Source: Bufo bufo
Lineage: Eukaryota; Chordata; Amphibia; Anura; Bufonidae
Reading direction: 5' to 3'
Length of the DNA stretch: 64,000 nt
NCBI RefSeq assembly: GCF_905171765.1
Contig: NC_053392.1
Location: 410,864,299-410,928,298, forward strand
Below are positions 10,188 to 19,786 of the stretch, piece by piece. How positions within the stretch are numbered: position 1 is the first letter of the stretch; every line of letters begins with the position of its first letter. Position numbers and translations under genes: made by a program. Below the pieces are notes generated by a model. That model ran no database searches and was not told the origin of the DNA. It worked only from the letters and a program-made list of their open reading frames with translations.

Positions 10188-11252
10188 CAATTTGTGTTGC
10201 CAGCGGTTATTATTTTTGGTGATAAGACGGAGACTATTTCTTTCTTTCTAGACAGTGGAGCAGGGGTAAATTTGATAGATGCCCATTTTGCCCGCACTTT
10301 GGGTTTGTCTCTCTGTACTTTACAGAGACCCATTCCCATATTCGCTATTGATTCTGCTCCCCTGTCTCAGAGAAACCTCACCCACATTGTTCATAATTTA
10401 CACCTTCGGGTAGGGGACCACCATAACGAGATGCTTTCAGGTTATGTTCTGGAGGAGCTTCCCACTCCGGTAGTGCTGGGTCTTCCCTGGTTGGTAGCGC
10501 ACAATCCAGTGGTGGATTGGCAGGCCAGGGAGATATCGGAGTGGAGTGAGCATTGCAGAGAAAATTGCTTAAATAGCAATTGCTTAGTCGCCTCCATAAC
10601 TACCCTACCTACATTTATTTCGGATTTTGAGAATGTTTTTTTCTGAAAAGGGTTGTCAGAAGTTACCACCTCATCAGCCTTATGATTGCCCGGTTAACCT
10701 TATTCCCGGCGCAAAATTACCCAAGACCAGGTTATATAATCTTTCGGGTCCAGAGAGACAAGCCATGAAAGATTATATCTCCGAGAGCTTGGCTAAGGGA
10801 CACATCAGACCCTCTTCTTCACCCGTGGCTGCAGGGTTTTTCTTCGTTAAAAAGAAAGATGGGGGCCTGCGTCCTTGCTTAGATTTTCGCGAATTAAATC
10901 GGATAACCATCTGAGACCCATACCCTCTTCCTCTCATTCCTGACCTGTTTAATCAGATTGCGGGTGCTAGGTGGTTCTCCAAACTTGATCTTAGGGGGGG
11001 CCTACAATCTGATTCGTATTAAGGAGGGGGATGAGTGGAACACAGCGTTTAACACCCCTGAGGGGCATTATGAAAATCTAGTTATGCCTTTCGGTCTGAC
11101 CAATGCTCCTGCCGTCTTTCAACACTTTTAGTCATCTAATCGTCAGGTTTGTGGTAATATACCTAGATGATATTTTAATTTATTCGTCTGATCTGAAAAC
11201 ACATGAGGTGCATGGCAGACAAGTACTGCAGGTCCTACGGACGAATGAATTA
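10188..11252 (+). pseudogene. Gypsy protease and N-terminal reverse transcriptase, degenerate
   Basis: The aspartic protease carries the active-site motif FLDSGAGVNLID and the late motif PVVLGLPWLVAHNP (10194-10560). Reverse transcriptase follows with [20 protein letters not shown], then a TGA stop at 10912-10914, WFSKLDLRG with one extra G in the G-run near 10990-10996, [15 protein letters not shown] with a TAG and a short deletion, and the catalytic VVIYLDDILIYSS near 11155. The reading frame then runs into the foldback insertion at 11253. Confidence 0.88.
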
Positions 11253-12964
11253 CCGTATTTTTCGTTTTATAAGACGCACTTTTTTTCCCTCCAAAGTGGA
11301 GGGGAAAAGTCACTGCGTCTTATAAAACGAATAGAACTAAAATTAGGTGGCTCAGGAGCTCTCACTAACAACTCCTGAGCCTGCCATTAAACTGTTGGGC
11401 GGGCTGGCGGCTTCACTAAAGGCTTCTGCCGCTAGCCCGCGCTTCCTTTACAAGACTGCACCAGGGATTGTCGGGCCGGCGGCTTCACTTATTGTGCTCC
11501 ACTGCTGCCAGCCCGCCCGCTATTATAGTAAACTGAACTGAATTTTCTCCTGGTACGGAGATTTCAGAGACTTCCACTTCTGTTTTACTTCTTGAATCAG
11601 TAACTCTGGGCTTGTCTCCTCCCTTTTGACAATGTCCGCTTCTTGTATGAATTCAGGAAAGAAGTGCAGGACTTGCAGCTGGCTGCACAGCATCTAATGC
11701 TTTCTGCGTCGCTCCATGGAATCATCCACCAGGACTGGCTGGGATCTCGCCATCACCTTCTTTACGCCGCACGTCCAGACTCCAGACAAGGGCGGTTAGA
11801 GAGGGAATCCAAAACCCTCCGCCATCCTGTAACTGCTTCCTGCTCCCGAACTACTTGTCTGGACGTGCGGTGTAAAGAAGAAGGTGATGGCGAGATCCCA
11901 GCCAAAGTCCTGGTGGATTATTCCATGGAGCGAGGCAGAAAGCAGAAGATGCTGTGCAGCCAGCTGCAAGTCCTGAGCTTCCTTCCTGAATTCATACAAG
12001 AAGCGGACATTGTCAAAACGGAGGAGACAAGCCCAGAGTTACTGATTCAAGAGGTAGAAGAGGTAAAACAGAAGTGGAAGTCTCTGAAATCTCTGTACCA
12101 GGAGAAGGGGAATGAACCGTTGGGCGGGCTGGCAGCTTCAATGAATGTGCTCTGCTGCCGTCAGCCCGCTCTTCTTTAGTCCTGCAGATTAGTGGTTAGC
12201 GCAGTGGTGCTGCCCTCACCTTCATCAGCTTCCTTCCAATTTCCCGCTGTACCCAGCTCTGCTCCTGCTGTGTTCAGCGGTTTTGTGTACCCAGTCCCCG
12301 GGTGAGTGGAGCTCAGGGCAATATAAAAATGACTGCAAATGTGTCATCTATGACTACAACCCCCCCCTTCCCCCCACCCTCCTCATCCATAGGTATCCAC
12401 CCAGATACTGCAGTATATGAGTGGATTCCTATGGATGAGGGGGGTTATAGTCATATTTAATATAAACACTGTCCAGGGACTGTTCTGTAATTGTCATGTG
12501 TTTATATTAAATATGACTATAACCCCCCTCATCCATAGGAATCCACGCATGTGCTGCAGTATATGAGTGGATTTCTATGGATGAGGGGGGTTATAGTCAT
12601 ATTTAATATAAACACATGCCAATTACAGATCCCTGGATAGTGTTTCTATTTAATCTGACTATAACTCCCCTCATCCTTGAGAATACACCAATGTACAGTA
12701 CATCAGTGTATTCTCTAGGATGATGGGGGTATAATCACATAAGTGTCATCCATAGATCCCTCATAACAGTGCGTCATCCACAGATCCCCTCCATAGAAGT
12801 GTCATCCACAGATCACCCATAATAGTGTCATCCACAGACCACCATTAGTTTAAAACCCACCAAAAGGACACCTTTTGGTTAAAAATATTTATTTTCTAAT
12901 TTTCCTCCTCAAAAACCTAGGTGCGTCTTATAAACAGGTGCGTCTTATAAAGCGAAAAATACGG
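11253..12964. mobile_element. 1.7-kb foldback DNA element with CCGTATTTTTCG inverted ends
   Basis: Ends CCGTATTTTTCGTTTTATAA and TTATAAAGCGAAAAATACGG are inverted repeats with GACGCAC just inside. The element splits the Gypsy RT codons, so it is younger than the Gypsy. It encodes nothing convincing. The insertion site is TA-rich, but the exact target duplication cannot be fixed. Two further inverted-repeat blocks lie inside: arms near 11544-11812 and 11838-12107, and repeated inverted copies of ACTATAACCCCCCTCATCC between 12340 and 12730. I do not assign a superfamily. Confidence 0.8.
11544..12107. repeat. Long internal palindrome of the foldback element
   Basis: The segment near 11580-11700 (GTCCGCTTCTTGTATGAATT) is repeated in reverse complement near 11960-12020. 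Matching arms of roughly 270 bp surround a spacer of about 25 bp. The same peptide-like frame, starting MYEFRKE, appears on both strands, which is only a consequence of the palindrome. A transcript would fold into a long hairpin. Confidence 0.8.
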
Positions 12965-12966
12965 TA

Positions 12967-13735
12967 TATATGCTAAAATTGAAAAATGTGTCTTTGCCGT
13001 TCAGGAGATACAATTCCTGGGTTATTTTTTATCTGCTTCAGGTTTCCGTATGGATCCTAGGAAGGTCCAAGCAATTTTAGATTGGGATCTTCCTGAGAAC
13101 CTCAAAGCACTACAACGGTTCTTGGGCTTCGCAAATTTCTATAGGAAATTCATAAAAAATTATTCACTTATTGTAAAACCGCTTACTGACATGACTAGGA
13201 AGGGGACTGATTTTTCTAAATGGTCTGACGCCGCTAAAGTTGCTTTTTCCTCTCTAAAAGAGAGGTTTACCTCGGCACCTGTACTAGTCCAACCTGATGT
13301 CTCTCAGCCTTTTATTGTTGAAGTCGATGCGTCAGAGGTGGGAGTGGGGGCGGTGCTGTCTCAGGGTCCGTCTCCTGGCAAATGGCGTCCTTGTGCTTTC
13401 TTTTCTAAAAAAACTATCTGCAGCAGAAAAGAACTACGATATTGGCAATAGGGAACTATTAGCTATTAAACTTGCGTTTGAGGAGTGGCGTCACTTCTTA
13501 GAGGGGGCAGTCCACCCCGTCACTGTGATTACGGACCACAAAAATCTTCTGTACCTCGAATCAGCTAAGCGTCTCACCCCTAGACAGGCTAGGTGGTCGC
13601 TATTTTTTACCAGGTTTAACTTTGTGATTACTTATCGTCTTGGGGCAAAGAACACCAAGGCTGATGCACTATCTCGTTGTTTCCCTGGAGGGGGTAATGT
13701 GAGTGATCCGGTGCCCATTCTTCAAAGAGGAGTGG
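12967..13735 (+). pseudogene. Gypsy reverse transcriptase C-terminus and RNase H
   Basis: After the insertion the RT thumb resumes (TATGCTAAAATTGAAAAATG; then FLGFANFYRKFIKNYS) and leads to RNase H: PFIVEVDASEVGVGAVLSQ, then NYDIGNRELLAIKLAFEEWR and VITDHKNLLYLE. A frameshift lies in the run of seven A at about 13407-13413; removing one A would keep the frame. Confidence 0.88.
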
Positions 13736-15145
13736 TTGTTTCTGCTGTACACTCTGTTTTGGAGGGGAAGGTGTTAGAGGCCCAGGGGGACGCCCCGGTC
13801 TCTTGCCCCTCAGAGAAATTGTTTGTACCGTTGAACTTACGTTTCGAATTATTAAAGGAACATCATAATTCGGCACTTGCTGGGCACCCGGGTAGTAAAG
13901 CAACCTTGGAGCTATTGTCTCGTCGTTTTAGGTGGCCAAGGTTGCGTCAGGATGTATTGGATTTTGTGTCTTCTTGTTCTACTTGTGCGCGCGCAAAAGT
14001 TTCACATACACGTCCTGCAGTGTCTCTATTACCACTCGTCATTCCCAATAGACCGTGGACACATCTGTCAATGGATTTTATCACTGACTTACCTTTGTCT
14101 GCGGGTAAAACAGTTATTTTGGTAGTAGTGGACAGGTTTAGCAAAATGGAACACTTCATTGCGTTACCCGCACTACCTAATGCTAAGACTCTTGCTCAGG
14201 TATTCGTCAGTGAAATCGTGAAGCTTCACGGGGTCCCCTCCGATGTATTTTCGGATCGGGGTACCCAGTTTATTTCTAAATTTTGGAAAGCTTTTTGTTC
14301 CCGTTTGGGGGTACACTTGTCCTTTTCCTCTGCTTTCCATCCTCACTTGAATGGACAGACTGAGCGTACCAACCAAAACCTTGAGACATATCTAAGATGT
14401 TTTGTGTCTGAAAACCAAGAGTTGTGGTCATCATATTTACCGTTAGCTGAGTTTGCCATAAATAATCGTCGTCAGGAATCCACTGGCAAGTCACCATTTC
14501 TTGGTGCATATGGTTTTCATCCCCAATTCTGTACTTTCAAAGAGGGGGGTCTTCTGGGGTTCCTGAAGAGGAACGGTTTTCGTCATCTCTTTCATCGGTA
14601 TGGCAGAAGGTGCAAGCTAACTTGAAAAATATGGGAGGTAAATACAAATGCATGGCTGATAAGAGACGGTCGCCAGGTCCGGACCTAGGAGTGAATGACT
14701 ATGTGTGGTTGTCTACTAGGAATATTAAATTGAAGGTTCCCTCTTGGAAACTGGGTCCTAGGTTTATTGGCCCTTACAAAATTGTAGCCATCATCAACCC
14801 CGTGGCTTTTCGCCTGGAGTTACCTCAGACTTTTAAAATTCATAATGTTTTTCATAAGTCGTTACTCAAAAAATATGTTCCACCTCTAGAACCATCACCG
14901 CTGCCACCCCCTCCTGTTGTCTTGGATGGTAATCTAGAATTTCAGATATCCAAAATTGTTAATTCTCGTTGGGTCCGCCGCTCTCTTCAATATCTGTTGC
15001 ATTGGAGAGGTTACGGTCCCGAGGAAAGAATGTGGGTTCCTGTGTCTGAGGTAAACGCCGACAGGTTAGTTCGGGTTTTTCATGCCTCTCATCCTGAGAG
15101 ACCTGGTCCTGAGTGTCCGGAGTCCCCTCGTAGAGAGGGGGGTAC
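13736..15145 (+). pseudogene. Gypsy integrase with C-terminal chromodomain
   Basis: Integrase would insert the cDNA. An HHCC zinc-binding region is visible (HHNSALAGHPGS to CSTCARAK, about 13860-13990). The D,D,E catalytic core is at MDFITDLP, SDRGTQFIS and GQTERTNQ. The GPY/F-type module LGPRFIGPYKIV (about 14750) precedes a chromodomain, EFQISKIVNSRWVRRSLQYL and LHWRGYGPEERMWVP (14930-15100). The chromodomain in such elements is thought to steer integration toward marked chromatin. A G-run near 14543-14548 shifts the frame between core and GPY/F. The frame downstream ends only inside the 3' LTR (15230). Confidence 0.92.
15133..15145 (+). promoter_or_regulatory. Gypsy polypurine tract
   Basis: AGAGAGGGGGGTAC immediately precedes the 3' LTR start TGTCAC at 15146. 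This is the expected position and composition of the plus-strand primer. Confidence 0.8.
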
Positions 15146-15797
15146 TGTCACGAGGGTATCGAGAACCACGCCTGACTCCGTTATACCCGGGGTCAGGGAG
15201 TTGCAGCGGTTGGCTGCACGCTCTATTTAAGATAGGGCTGTTTTCCTTATGGTAGCTTTCTGGGTTTGCTTTGCAAACCCTTTTGGCTCCCTCAGGGATC
15301 CGTAGCTCCTTCTCCTCAGCTGTTCCTTGTCCAGCACTCCCAGACCTCCTTATATTCCTCTCTCACGCTTCTCTGGTTGCCAGAGATAGAGCTTCCTGCC
15401 TGGACATCTATTCTGACCTTCTGGAGCTGTGTTGCTGCGTTCTCTGGTAGTTGGTCCAGAACGCTACCCTCCGGATCCCTGTTGGACCTTTTTGGTCTAT
15501 TGTGGTCGCCCACCTGGGTGTATGTGTTTGTCTGTTTTGTCTGTCCTCTCCCTGGTGTTTCTCTCTTAGTGATAGTGGTGCGGACTAGCGATCCCACCGG
15601 CCCGTTCACTATCTAGGGCTCATATTAGGGAAAGCCAGGGTTTAGGCACGTGAACGCCGCACGGGTGAGGAACCCGTCTAGGGACGTCAGGGCAGTCAGG
15701 TGCCAGCCGCAAGGTGAGTTAGGGGTCACCACCTTTCCCTCTCCCTTGGGCAGGGCTTTCCCTGTTTTACTCCCTGTGCGTGACGTCAGTCATTACA
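15146..15797 (+). repeat. Gypsy 3' LTR
   Basis: A direct copy of the 5' LTR with about 13 substitutions by eye and no net length change. It is followed by the second TTAGG target duplication. Confidence 0.95.
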
Positions 15798-16199
15798 TTA
15801 GGGTTATCCTTATTCTTATTTCTTATTTTTCTATGTGCTCCTTGTCCTCTCTTCTTGTTTTCAACCTACGTTAAGTGTTCTGGTCCTTTTTATTTGGCCT
15901 GGTATATAATTTCACCTTTGGTCCTGTGTATGTGTTTCCTGTACATTTACTTTCCTCTGATGATGTATCATCCCTATGATGAATTTTTCATGTTTGATGT
16001 TTCAATGAGATGATTATGTATCGTGACACGGAATGAATTTTTGATTATATATTATTTTTCTTACATTTATAGCTTGATAAAGGGCACCGTATCAGGGCCG
16101 AAATGTTGCATTAGCCATAAATGTAATCGTGTGTACTACTGTACGAATAAAGGCTAAATAGCAACTTCATCCGGTGTGCTGTCTCCTCCATCTTTTGTG

Positions 16200-16562
16200 G
16201 TAATCGCATTTTAAGTCATACCGGATTAATGTGATATCTGTTTGCACGGTGGCTACCATAGTCGATAATGTCCCCAGCGATTGATTAGTCATTTTAACAG
16301 CTTCTAGGATGTCTGCGAGCTTCTGATCAATATTGCTCATATGATTATCGGCATCCACATTATCTCCCACTCCTGTTGTATATACTTGTGAGCCGTTTTC
16401 CTCCCGCCCTTCTATTGAGGTTTGTTGTTTCTGATTAACCCTGATTTTTGTGGGAGGTGGGGATTTAAGGAATTTCTCCATTCTAGTTAAGGGACTGCGG
16501 GCACCACTCCCTCTTGGAGATATGGCCCCTATAGATTTCCTATTATGTGTTTTTGGGGGCAT
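16200..16562 (-). pseudogene. L1-A ORF1 N-terminal fragment
   Basis: From ATG at 16562 the - strand encodes MPPKTHNRKSIGAISPRG, a basic low-complexity head. It is followed by LADILEAVKMTNQSLGTL and a coiled-coil-like stretch ending YDLKCDY at the 13-bp duplication. This layout fits the N-terminus of a vertebrate L1 ORF1 protein, an RNA-binding chaperone of retrotransposition. The rest of ORF1 continues at 8343, with the join out of frame. Confidence 0.65.
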
Positions 16563-17344
16563 TATATAACCTAAACTTCTATACTATGACACCTTTATCA
16601 CAGCAGTATAAGTTAGTATTAATAAAGAGGTTGGGTTAGTAAGCAATTGTATCCAGCTTCTTTACCACGCAGATACCCTCACATTTAACTTCAGTTACTC
16701 CAAAATGATTCCAGGGGTTATTTCCGCCTTCCACCAGTCTGATTTCCCCTAATACGAGTACGTGCCAAAACCTCTCGTTAACGACAGTTTCACAAACACA
16801 AATATCAGACCACCACCTCATAGACCCAAACTGACAATATTGTTGTCTCACAAGTTTTGCAGCTTCACAAATGGGGTTCGGGCAGCGTGTGGTAATGTCA
16901 GGAAACAAGGTGGAGGGTTAATAATTCAATGTGTAGATACAGAACTCATGGTGCTTGGCGTTACCGGATATTACTGAAGCTCCTGCCTCTTGCCTCTTAT
17001 CTTGCGTGGAAACAGTATACCTGATATTTCACAATGCTCCGCAGTAATATCAGCCTTAATAGGATGCAGATCCCCAGACCCGGGTAACCAACCATTTAGT
17101 CCAGCAGACTGCCGTGCAGGAACAGCGGGGAGAGTCGGCAGAAGCCAAAAGGAGTGGCAAGAGCGGGTAGGTCAGCACTTGTGGCCTGGCATGTTTTCTC
17201 GCATTTCACACGAGGACGCGTTCGGGAATCCAGAGGAGGTAGCCAGAGCGGGCAGATCGGGGGCGGGGTCGCGGCAATTCCACGCAACTATGTCACTCCG
17301 CTACGCCAGCTTAAAAGTGGGTTTTGGAAATGTTCTTCTTAAAA
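16563..17344 (-). other. Probable L1-A 5' untranslated region
   Basis: This 0.8-kb stretch lies directly upstream of the L1-A ORF1 start on the - strand and becomes GC-rich toward 17100-17300, as L1 5' regions often do. I find no supported gene in it. Assignment rests on position and composition; part could be older intron sequence. Confidence 0.35.
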
Positions 17345-17706
17345 AATTCTAAGCCTTCTAACGTCCTAAAAAAAAAAGAAGACATTTACAAAATGATGCC
17401 AACATAAAGTAGACATATGGGGAATGTTAAGTACCGTAATTAACATGTTATGAGGTACCACTTTCTGTTTTAAGAGCAGAGAAATAGAAATTTGGAAAAT
17501 AGAGAATTTTTCAAAATTTTGGGTACATTTGGGATTTTTTCATAAATAAAGGTGTAAAATATTGTATGACTATCATACAATGTGTCGCGAGAAAATCTCA
17601 GAATGGATTGGATAAGTAAAAGCGTTCCAAAGTTATTACCACATAAAGTGACACATGACAAAATTGGTTATGGGGGCATCAATGACCCTCGGTCATGAAA
17701 GGGTTA
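17345..17706. mobile_element. Fragment of an old DNA transposon, TTAA at one edge
   Basis: AT-rich sequence from about 17345 ends GGTCATGAAAGGGTTAA at 17706. It reads like the terminal part of a non-autonomous TTAA-type element in frog genomes, but I cannot find a partner end. No coding frame is credible. Confidence 0.3.
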
Positions 17707-17904
17707 AACAGCATGATCAACTGCCCAGAAATGATAATTTACTAGTCAGCACTAACAACAGTTTCCCTCATTCATCGGTTGATTATCTGCACCTTTACAC
17801 GGGCAAATTGTCGGAAACAAGCGTTCACAGAAACACTCCTCCCGGATAATCTGCATGTGTAAATCCACAGTAAGAATGCAGAAACTTCTTCTCTTTTACT
17901 GTAG

Positions 17905-18041
17905 GACCTGGTATCTAAAATGTTTCATTTAGACCCTCATCAACGTCTAACAGCAAGTCAAGTTTTGCAGCACCCGTGGATTGTGAAAGGAGAATATTTG
18001 TCACAAGACCAATTAAGCCGACATGACTTCCATGCTGCAAA
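17905..18041 (+). CDS. RPS6KA2: Host exon: C-terminal kinase-domain exon of a ribosomal S6 kinase (RSK3-like)
   Basis: A 3' splice site with pyrimidine tract (TTCTTCTCTTTTACTGTAG, AG at 17903-17904) opens a stop-free frame. It begins [20 protein letters not shown] and continues [19 protein letters not shown], then HDFHAA. This is the last helix region of the C-terminal, CaMK-like kinase domain of the p90 ribosomal S6 kinases, serine/threonine kinases downstream of ERK. The EYLSQ.QLSR stretch is closest in my memory to RSK3; the paralogue is less certain than the family. A donor GT at 18042-18043 (AAA|GTTGTT) would end the exon in phase 2; the donor is weak. It is the only host exon I found, about 80 bp from the hAT-3 insertion. 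Confidence 0.78.
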
Positions 18042-18531
18042 GTTGTTTTTTTTTTCTTTCATGTATCTAAATAATTTTAAATTCTTTCATATTGCATGAA
18101 CTGAACTTTACTACTAAGGGGTAGAGATGGCCCGAATAGTTCGCCGGCGAAAATAGCTTGTTCGCGTTCGCCGCGGCGGGCGAACATATGCGATGTTCGG
18201 TCCGCCCCCTATACATCATCATTGAGTAAACTTTGACCCTGTACCTCACAGTCAGCAGACACATTCCAGCCAATCAGCTGCAGACCCTCCCTCCCAGACC
18301 CTCCCACCTCCTGGACAGCATCCATTTTAGATTCATTCGGAATCTGCATTCTCAGTGAGAGGAGGGACAGTGCTGCTGCTGCTGATTCAATAGGGAAAGC
18401 GTTAGCTAGGGCAGTGTTCTGTGTCCACAGACTCATCTGCTGTAAGGACAGCGTCCTGACAGCACCCCAAAAAGCCCTTTTCAGGGCTGGTACATCAGTC
18501 TGCTTTTTTTTTAATTTATTTTTTATATATA

Positions 18532-19584
18532 CACTCACCTAAAGAATTATTAGGAACACCTGTTCTATTTCTCATTATCATGCAATTATCTAGTCAACCA
18601 ATCACATGGCAGTTGCTTCAATGCATTTAGGGGTGTGGTCCTGGTCAAGACAATCTCCTGAACTCTAAACTGAATGTCAGAATGGGAAAGAAAGGTGATT
18701 TAAGCAATTTTGAGCGTGGCATGGTTGTTGGTGCCAGACGGGCCGGTCTGAGCATTTCACAATCTGCTCAGTTACTGGGATTTTCACGCACAACCATTTC
18801 TAGGGTTTACAAAGAATGGTGTGAAAAGGGAAAAACATCCAGTATGCGGCAGTCCTGTGGGCAAAAATGCCTTGTGGATGCTAGAGGTCAGAGGAGAATG
18901 GGCTGATTGATTCAAGCTGATAGAAGAGCAACGTTGACTGAAATAACCACTCGTTACAACCGAGGTATGCAGCAAAGCATTTGTGAAGCCACAACACGCA
19001 CAACCTTGAGGCGGATGGGCTACAACAGCAGAAGACCCCACCGGGTACCACTCATCTCCACTACAAATAGGAAAAAGAGGCTACAATTTGCACGGGCTCA
19101 CCAAAATTGGACTGTTGAAGACTGGAAAAATGTTGCCTGGTCTGATGAGTCTCGATTTCTGTTGAGACATTCAAATGGTAGAGTCCGAATTTGGCGTAAA
19201 CAGAATGAGAACATGTATCCATCCTCTGATGGCTACTTCCAGCAGGATAATGCACCATGTCACAAAGCTCGAATCATTTTAAATTGGTTTCTTGAACATG
19301 ACAATGAGTTCACTGTACTAAAATGGCCCCCACAGTCACCAGATCTCAACCCAATAGAGCATCTTTGGGATGTGGTGGAACGGGAGCTTCATGCCCTGGA
19401 TGTGCATCCCTCAAATCTCCATCAACTGCAAGATGCTATCCTATCAATATGGGCCAACATTTCTAAAGAATGCTATCAGCACCTTGTTGAATCAATGCCA
19501 CGTAGAATTAAGGCAGTTCTGAAGGCAAAAGGGGGGTCCAACACTGTATTAGTATGGTGTTCCTAATAATTCTTTAGGTGAGTG
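18532..19584 (+). mobile_element. Tc1-like transposon copy 1 (deletion derivative)
   Basis: Terminal inverted repeats CACTCACCTAAAGAATTATT and AATAATTCTTTAGGTGAGTG are flanked by TA (18530-18531 and 19585-19586), the target duplication of Tc1/mariner elements. Length is 1053 bp, short for a Tc1 element, because the transposase gene has an internal deletion. It sits inside the hAT-3 leader array. Confidence 0.95.
18682..19566 (+). pseudogene. Tc1-like transposase, one nonsense codon and an internal deletion
   Basis: The protein starts MGKKGDLSNFERGMVVGARR. Paired helix-turn-helix DNA-binding regions follow (ISQSAQLLGFSRTTISRVYK; LTEITTRYN). All three acids of a DD34E core are visible: AWSDESRF, FQQDNAPCHKA and SPDLNPIEHLWD. 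Between ENMYPSS and DGYFQQD the usual stretch of roughly 60 residues with the VMVWG-type block is absent, so D1 and D2 are too close. A TGA at 18904-18906 stands where copy 2 has an arginine. The product cannot be a normal enzyme. Confidence 0.92.
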
Positions 19585-19786
19585 TACATATATTGCAGTT
19601 GCCTGCCCGTGTGTGAGAGGAGGGACAGTGCTGCTGATTCAATAGGGAAAGCGTTAGCTAGGGCAGTGTTCTGTGTCCACAGACTCATCTGCTGTAAGGA
19701 CAGCGTCCTGACAGCACCCCAAAAAGCCCTTTTCAGGGCTGGTACATCAGTCTGCTTTTTTTATTTTATTTTATATATACATATAT

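Larger units (their letters stand above)
8535..15797 (+). mobile_element. Chromodomain Ty3/Gypsy LTR retrotransposon, complete length but defective
   Basis: LTRs of 652 bp (8535-9186 and 15146-15797) start TGTCAC and end TTACA, flanked by the 5-bp duplication TTAGG (8530-8534 and 15798-15802). Gene order is gag, protease, reverse transcriptase, RNase H, integrase, chromodomain, all on the + strand. The chromodomain identifies it as a chromovirus. I count about 13 differences between the LTRs by eye (about 2 percent), implying a moderately old insertion. The coding part carries several frameshifts and stops and is interrupted by a 1.7-kb element at 11253-12964. Confidence 0.95.
8344..16199 (+). 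mobile_element. Penelope-like element fragment (PLE-1) inserted in L1-A, itself split by Gypsy
   Basis: The two parts, 8344-8529 and 15803-16199, are bounded by the 13-bp duplication GTAATCGCATTTT (8331-8343 and 16200-16212), as expected of a retroelement insertion. The right part ends with TTGATAAAGGGCACC...GGCCGAAATGTTG (16074-16109), AATAAAGGC and GGTGTGCTGTCTCC. This arrangement resembles Penelope-like termini, which often carry hammerhead ribozyme motifs. No reverse transcriptase remains. A different non-LTR element with a similar tail is possible. Confidence 0.5.

Noticed and set aside
11643..12179. 178-codon frame and a matching antisense frame starting MYEFRKE
   Set aside because: The two frames are the two arms of one palindrome, so similarity between them is not evidence of coding.
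18044..18113. Continuation of the kinase frame past 18041 ([11 protein letters not shown])
   Set aside because: The sequence turns abruptly to T-rich intron-like DNA and departs from any kinase tail, so I end the exon at the GT.
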